Position numbers and translations under genes: made by a program
Notes under the pieces: model-generated
Databases searched by the model: none
What the model saw: the letters and a program-made list of their open reading frames with translations, nothing else
What the model was told of the DNA's origin: nothing
Assembly (NCBI GenBank): GCA_003022905.1
Contig: PXSE01000056.1
Span: 1 to 7,383, forward strand
Reading direction: 5' to 3'
DNA from: Halobacteriales archaeon QS_9_68_42
Lineage (GTDB): Archaea > Halobacteriota > Halobacteria > Halobacteriales > Haloarculaceae
Length of the DNA: 7,383 nucleotides
Shown: positions 4,819 through 7,383 of the stretch, piece after piece
Numbering within the stretch: the stretch's first letter is position 1
How the letters are laid out: each line of letters opens with the position of its first letter

Positions 4819-7383
4819 CGGACGGAGTCGAGCAGGAGCTTCTGTTCGACGCGCTTGACTTCGTGTTGGACGTCGCGGACGGCGTCGATGTTGGCCGAGA
4901 TCGAGGAGACCCCTTCGTTGACGAGGTACTGGACCATCTCGGGTTTGGAGCCGGCCTGCCCGCAGATGCTCGTGTCGACGCCGTGCTCGCGGCACGTCTC
5001 GATGGTGTTGCCGACGAGCTTCAGCACAGCGGGGTGGAGTTCGTCGAAGCGGTCGGCGACATTGCCGTTGTTCCGGTCGACCGCCAGCGTGTACTGGGTG
5101 AGGTCGTTGGTGCCGAAGGAGGCGAAGTCGATGCCGGCCTCCGCCATTGCCTCGACGCCGAGCGCCGAGGCCGGCGTCTCTATCATCACGCCCCACGTCC
5201 GCTTTTCGGGGTCGATGCCCGCCTCCTCCATGCGGTTCCGCGCCCCGATGACGTCTTCGGCGTCGTTGACGAGCGGGAACATGATTTCGACGTTGTCGTA
5301 GCCCATCTCGAACAGCTGGCGGAACGCCTCCAGTTCGTGGGCGAACACGTCGGGACGGTCGAGGCTGCGCCGGATGCCCCGGTAGCCGAGCATCGGGTTG
5401 TGCTCGTGGGGCTCGTCCCCGCCGCCCTCGAGCTGGCGGAACTCGTCGGTCGGGGCGTCGAGCGTCCGGACGCGGACCGGCCGGGGGTAGAACTCGTCGG
5501 CAACGCCGCGGATGTCGCCCACGATCTCGTCGACGTAGGCGTCGGCACTGTGGTCCTCGATGTAGCGCTCGGGCGTCTTGTTCGTCGAGAGAATCATGTG
5601 CTCGGTCCGCAGCAGGCCGACGCCGTCGGCGCCGGTCGCGGCGGCCCGTTCTGCGGCCTCCGGGATGGAGACGTTGACCTTCACCTCGGTGGCGGTCATC
5701 GGCTTGACCGGGTTCTGCGGCCGGACGTCCTCCAGCGGTTCGGTCTCCCGTTCGGCCTCGACCGCGCCGGCGGTGACGCTACCCTTGTCGCCGTCCAGCG
5801 TCACCACCTGACCGTCGCCGAGCACCTCGGTGGCGTTGCCGGCCCCGACGACCGCCGGAACGCCCAACTCGCGGGAGACGATGGCCGCGTGGCTCGTCAT
5901 GCCGCCCTCGTCGGTAATGATGCCGCTGGCGCGCTTCATCGCCGGCACCATGTCCGGCGTCGTCATCTCGGTGACGATGACGTCGCCCTCGCCCACCTTG
6001 TCCAGCCCGTCGAGCTTCCGGACGGCCCGGGCCGGCCCCGAGGCGATGCCGGGCGAGGCGCCCAGCCCCTTCACCAGCACCTCGCCATTGCCGTCGGCGG
6101 CGGCCTCCGTTGTGGCCTCCCCGGAGATGGTCGTGATGGGCCGTGACTGCAGCATGTAGATGTCGCCATCCACGATGGCCCACTCGACGTCCTGGGGTTC
6201 GTCGTAGTGGGCTTCGGCGCGCTCGCCGAGCTCCACGAGGCCGGCTATCTCCTCGTCGCCGAGCACCTGTGCGTTCCGTCTGTCCTCGGGCACCTCGCGC
6301 TCGACCGTCTCGCCGGTCGCGGAGTCCCGGACCATCTTCACCTTCTTGTCGGCGACGGTGGTCTCCAGCGTCTCGCCCGTCTCGCGGTCGACGACGTAGT
6401 TGTCCGGCGAGACGGCCCCGGAGACGACGGCCTCGCCGAGGCCCCAGGCGGCCTCGATGATGAGCTTCGCCTCCCCCGTCGAGGGGTGGGAGGTGAACAT
6501 GACGCCGGACACGTCGGCGTCGACCATCTTCTGGACGACGACGGCGATGTCGACGACGTCGTGGCCGAACCCCTGTTCGTTGCGGTAGTAAATGGCCCGC
6601 TGGGTGAAAAGCGACGCCCAGCACCGCTTCACGTGGTCGACCAGATCCTCGCGGGTGATGTTGAGGAACGTCTCCTGCTGGCCGGCGAAGGAGGCCGTGT
6701 TGTGGGTGATAACGCTCCCGCGACCCGCGGCGAAGTTCTCTGCCTTGGGCACGCAGAAATCGTACACCGGTCCGTCGTGTTCGACCGGTTCGACCCGCTC
6801 GATCTCCTCCCACCCGACCGTCTCGTCGAACTGCAACGACTCGACGCCGTGTTCCTCCAGCAGCTCGTTGAACCGGCTCTGACTGTAGGTCCCGCCGAGG
6901 CGCGTCTCGTTCCAGGGGTGTTCGCCGGCGGCGAACCGCCCCTTATCGTCCCGTCCCCGGTATCGCTCTTCGGTCTCGAAGACCACGGCGTCCTCGTAGT
7001 AGGCCGACTCACAATCGGGGCAGTACCATCGGTCACGACCATCGTAGGGGCTCGATCTGTTGATCTCATCTCCGCAGTCGGGACAGCGGGCGACGGTGAC
7101 CTCCTCGGTCGGGAGCGTTTCCTCGAATCGGTCCCGAATGCGCTGTGAGAGCTCCTCGGAGACGGATATCGTCCGGGTGAACTCGGGATAGTACGCCTTC
7201 TCGGCGTGCGCCTCGACCAGCGCGTCGAGCCGTTCGGACTTCGCCGTCGACTCGAAGCCGATCCGTTCGCGGAACGCCTCCGCCTCGCGTGCCGGAACGA
7301 AGAGCCGATAGGAGTCGCTCCACCCGTCGGTTCCCTCCCGCTCGCCGATGCGGTAGTCGATGCCGAGCAGTTCGAGCAGGCGG
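4815..7383 (-). CDS. ppsA: PpsA, phosphoenolpyruvate synthase, interrupted by an intein; N-terminus outside window
   Basis: PpsA converts pyruvate, ATP and water to PEP, AMP and phosphate for gluconeogenesis in the cytoplasm. The C-extein (6698 down to 4818, 627 residues) contains, in order, the end of the ATP-grasp domain (ASFAGQQETFLNI, QRAIYYRNEQGFGH, GVMFTSHPSTGEAKLIIEAA, GLGEAVVSGAVSPDNYVVDR, QDVEWAI, LQSRPITT), the swivelling domain with the phospho-accepting histidine in GGMTSHAAIVSRELGVPAVVG, and the PEP/pyruvate barrel (GVGLLRTEHMI, NPMLGYRGIRRSL, IMFPLVND, GVMIETPASAL, FASFGTNDLTQYTLAVDRNN, and the cysteine in SICGQAGSKPEMVQYLV). The stop is TAA at 4815-4817. Upstream of 6698 the same frame codes for an intein and is open to the window edge. 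A GTG at 6986 therefore looks like a start but lies inside the intein. The last codons touch the end of the tnpB element. The extein shows no lesion. Confidence 0.95.
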   Translation of the reverse strand, partial: RLLELLGIDYRIGEREGTDGWSDSYRLFVPAREAEAFRERIGFESTAKSERLDALVEAHAEKAYYPEFTRTISVSEELSQRIRDRFEETLPTEEVTVARCPDCGDEINRSSPYDGRDRWYCPDCESAYYEDAVVFETEERYRGRDDKGRFAAGEHPWNETRLGGTYSQSRFNELLEEHGVESLQFDETVGWEEIERVEPVEHDGPVYDFCVPKAENFAAGRGSVITHNTASFAGQQETFLNITREDLVDHVKRCWASLFTQRAIYYRNEQGFGHDVVDIAVVVQKMVDADVSGVMFTSHPSTGEAKLIIEAAWGLGEAVVSGAVSPDNYVVDRETGETLETTVADKKVKMVRDSATGETVEREVPEDRRNAQVLGDEEIAGLVELGERAEAHYDEPQDVEWAIVDGDIYMLQSRPITTISGEATTEAAADGNGEVLVKGLGASPGIASGPARAVRKLDGLDKVGEGDVIVTEMTTPDMVPAMKRASGIITDEGGMTSHAAIVSRELGVPAVVGAGNATEVLGDGQVVTLDGDKGSVTAGAVEAERETEPLEDVRPQNPVKPMTATEVKVNVSIPEAAERAAATGADGVGLLRTEHMILSTNKTPERYIEDHSADAYVDEIVGDIRGVADEFYPRPVRVRTLDAPTDEFRQLEGGGDEPHEHNPMLGYRGIRRSLDRPDVFAHELEAFRQLFEMGYDNVEIMFPLVNDAEDVIGARNRMEEAGIDPEKRTWGVMIETPASALGVEAMAEAGIDFASFGTNDLTQYTLAVDRNNGNVADRFDELHPAVLKLVGNTIETCREHGVDTSICGQAGSKPEMVQYLVNEGVSSISANIDAVRDVQHEVKRVEQKLLLDSVR
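6699..7383 (-). mobile_element. Intein in PpsA (C-terminal part, with homing-endonuclease-like region and zinc ribbon)
   Basis: An intein is translated within the host protein and excises itself. Its C-terminal splicing blocks are clear: block F (GPVYDFCVPKAENFAAG) and block G, ending ITHN, with the +1 extein residue Thr (codon 6696-6698) starting TASFAGQQ. Splicing would occur after the Asn at 6699-6701. The site lies in the highly conserved ATP-grasp segment usually reading ATAEDLP-x-ASFAGQQ, a typical intein location. At least 228 intein residues are in view. The outermost part (LLELLGIDYRIGERE, then YRLFVPAREAEAFRERIGF and AKSERLDALVE) resembles the second half of LAGLIDADG endonucleases. 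It is followed by a zinc ribbon, CPDCG-X16-CPDC (about 7011-7085), and a basic KGRFAAGEHPWN segment before the splicing blocks. Block A and the first endonuclease half lie beyond the window. Confidence 0.85.

Noticed and set aside
4863..6146. A 427-codon plus-strand open frame
   Set aside because: It lies antisense to ppsA, whose motifs are unmistakable. Long antisense frames are normal in GC-rich haloarchaeal genes, and the translation resembles no family.
4815..6986. A stand-alone 723-aa PpsA starting at the GTG at 6986
   Set aside because: The same frame stays open through the window edge and codes for intein sequence. The GTG is inside the intein, and the ATP-grasp N-terminus would be missing.
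6207..7148. A 313-codon plus-strand open frame
   Set aside because: It is antisense to the ppsA/intein frame, with no recognisable motif and no promoter.

Overview
The window looks like chromosomal DNA of a haloarchaeon (class Halobacteria). It is GC-rich, the proteins are acidic, and three start codons lie 25-28 nt downstream of TATA-like boxes, as expected for leaderless archaeal transcripts. The protein families recognised (PdxS, MfnA-type decarboxylase, archaeal PpsA, an IS1341-type TnpB) also fit.

Layout. (1) 1-854, plus strand: pdxS, cut by the left window edge, with a small deletion and frameshift near its 3' end. (2) 855-1400: no intact gene. This stretch holds a compact stem-loop, a 10-bp hairpin, a decayed TnpB C-terminal tail and a dense series of short perfect hairpins, read here as remnants of IS200/IS605 (IS1341-type) elements. 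(3) 1423-2348, minus: mfnA-type PLP-dependent decarboxylase, broken by an internal deletion of roughly 130 nt that removes core active-site sequence and shifts the frame. (4) 2416-2485: a 16-bp inverted repeat. (5) 2485-3270, minus: an intact secreted lipoprotein of unknown function. (6) 3342-3399: a further TnpB 3'-end remnant. (7) 3487-4737, plus: an intact tnpB with complete RuvC and zinc-finger residues, followed by its right-end/omega-RNA stem-loop, which runs up to the stop codon of the next gene. (8) 4815-7383, minus: ppsA (phosphoenolpyruvate synthase), whose reading frame is open to the right window edge because it carries an intein with a homing-endonuclease-like part and a zinc ribbon.

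How it fits together. The metabolic genes concern vitamin B6 (PdxS makes PLP), a PLP-using decarboxylase (probably beta-alanine for CoA) and gluconeogenic PEP synthesis. Two kinds of selfish element sit among them: a TnpB system with three degenerate relatives, and a protein intein. The most unusual signals are four copies of one stem-loop architecture whose outer stem keeps pairing while its sequence changes, one copy having an apical region enlarged by over 100 nt of extra hairpins, and the two metabolic genes that each carry one clean frame-shifting deletion. The deletions could be real recent losses or assembly errors; the sequence alone cannot decide.
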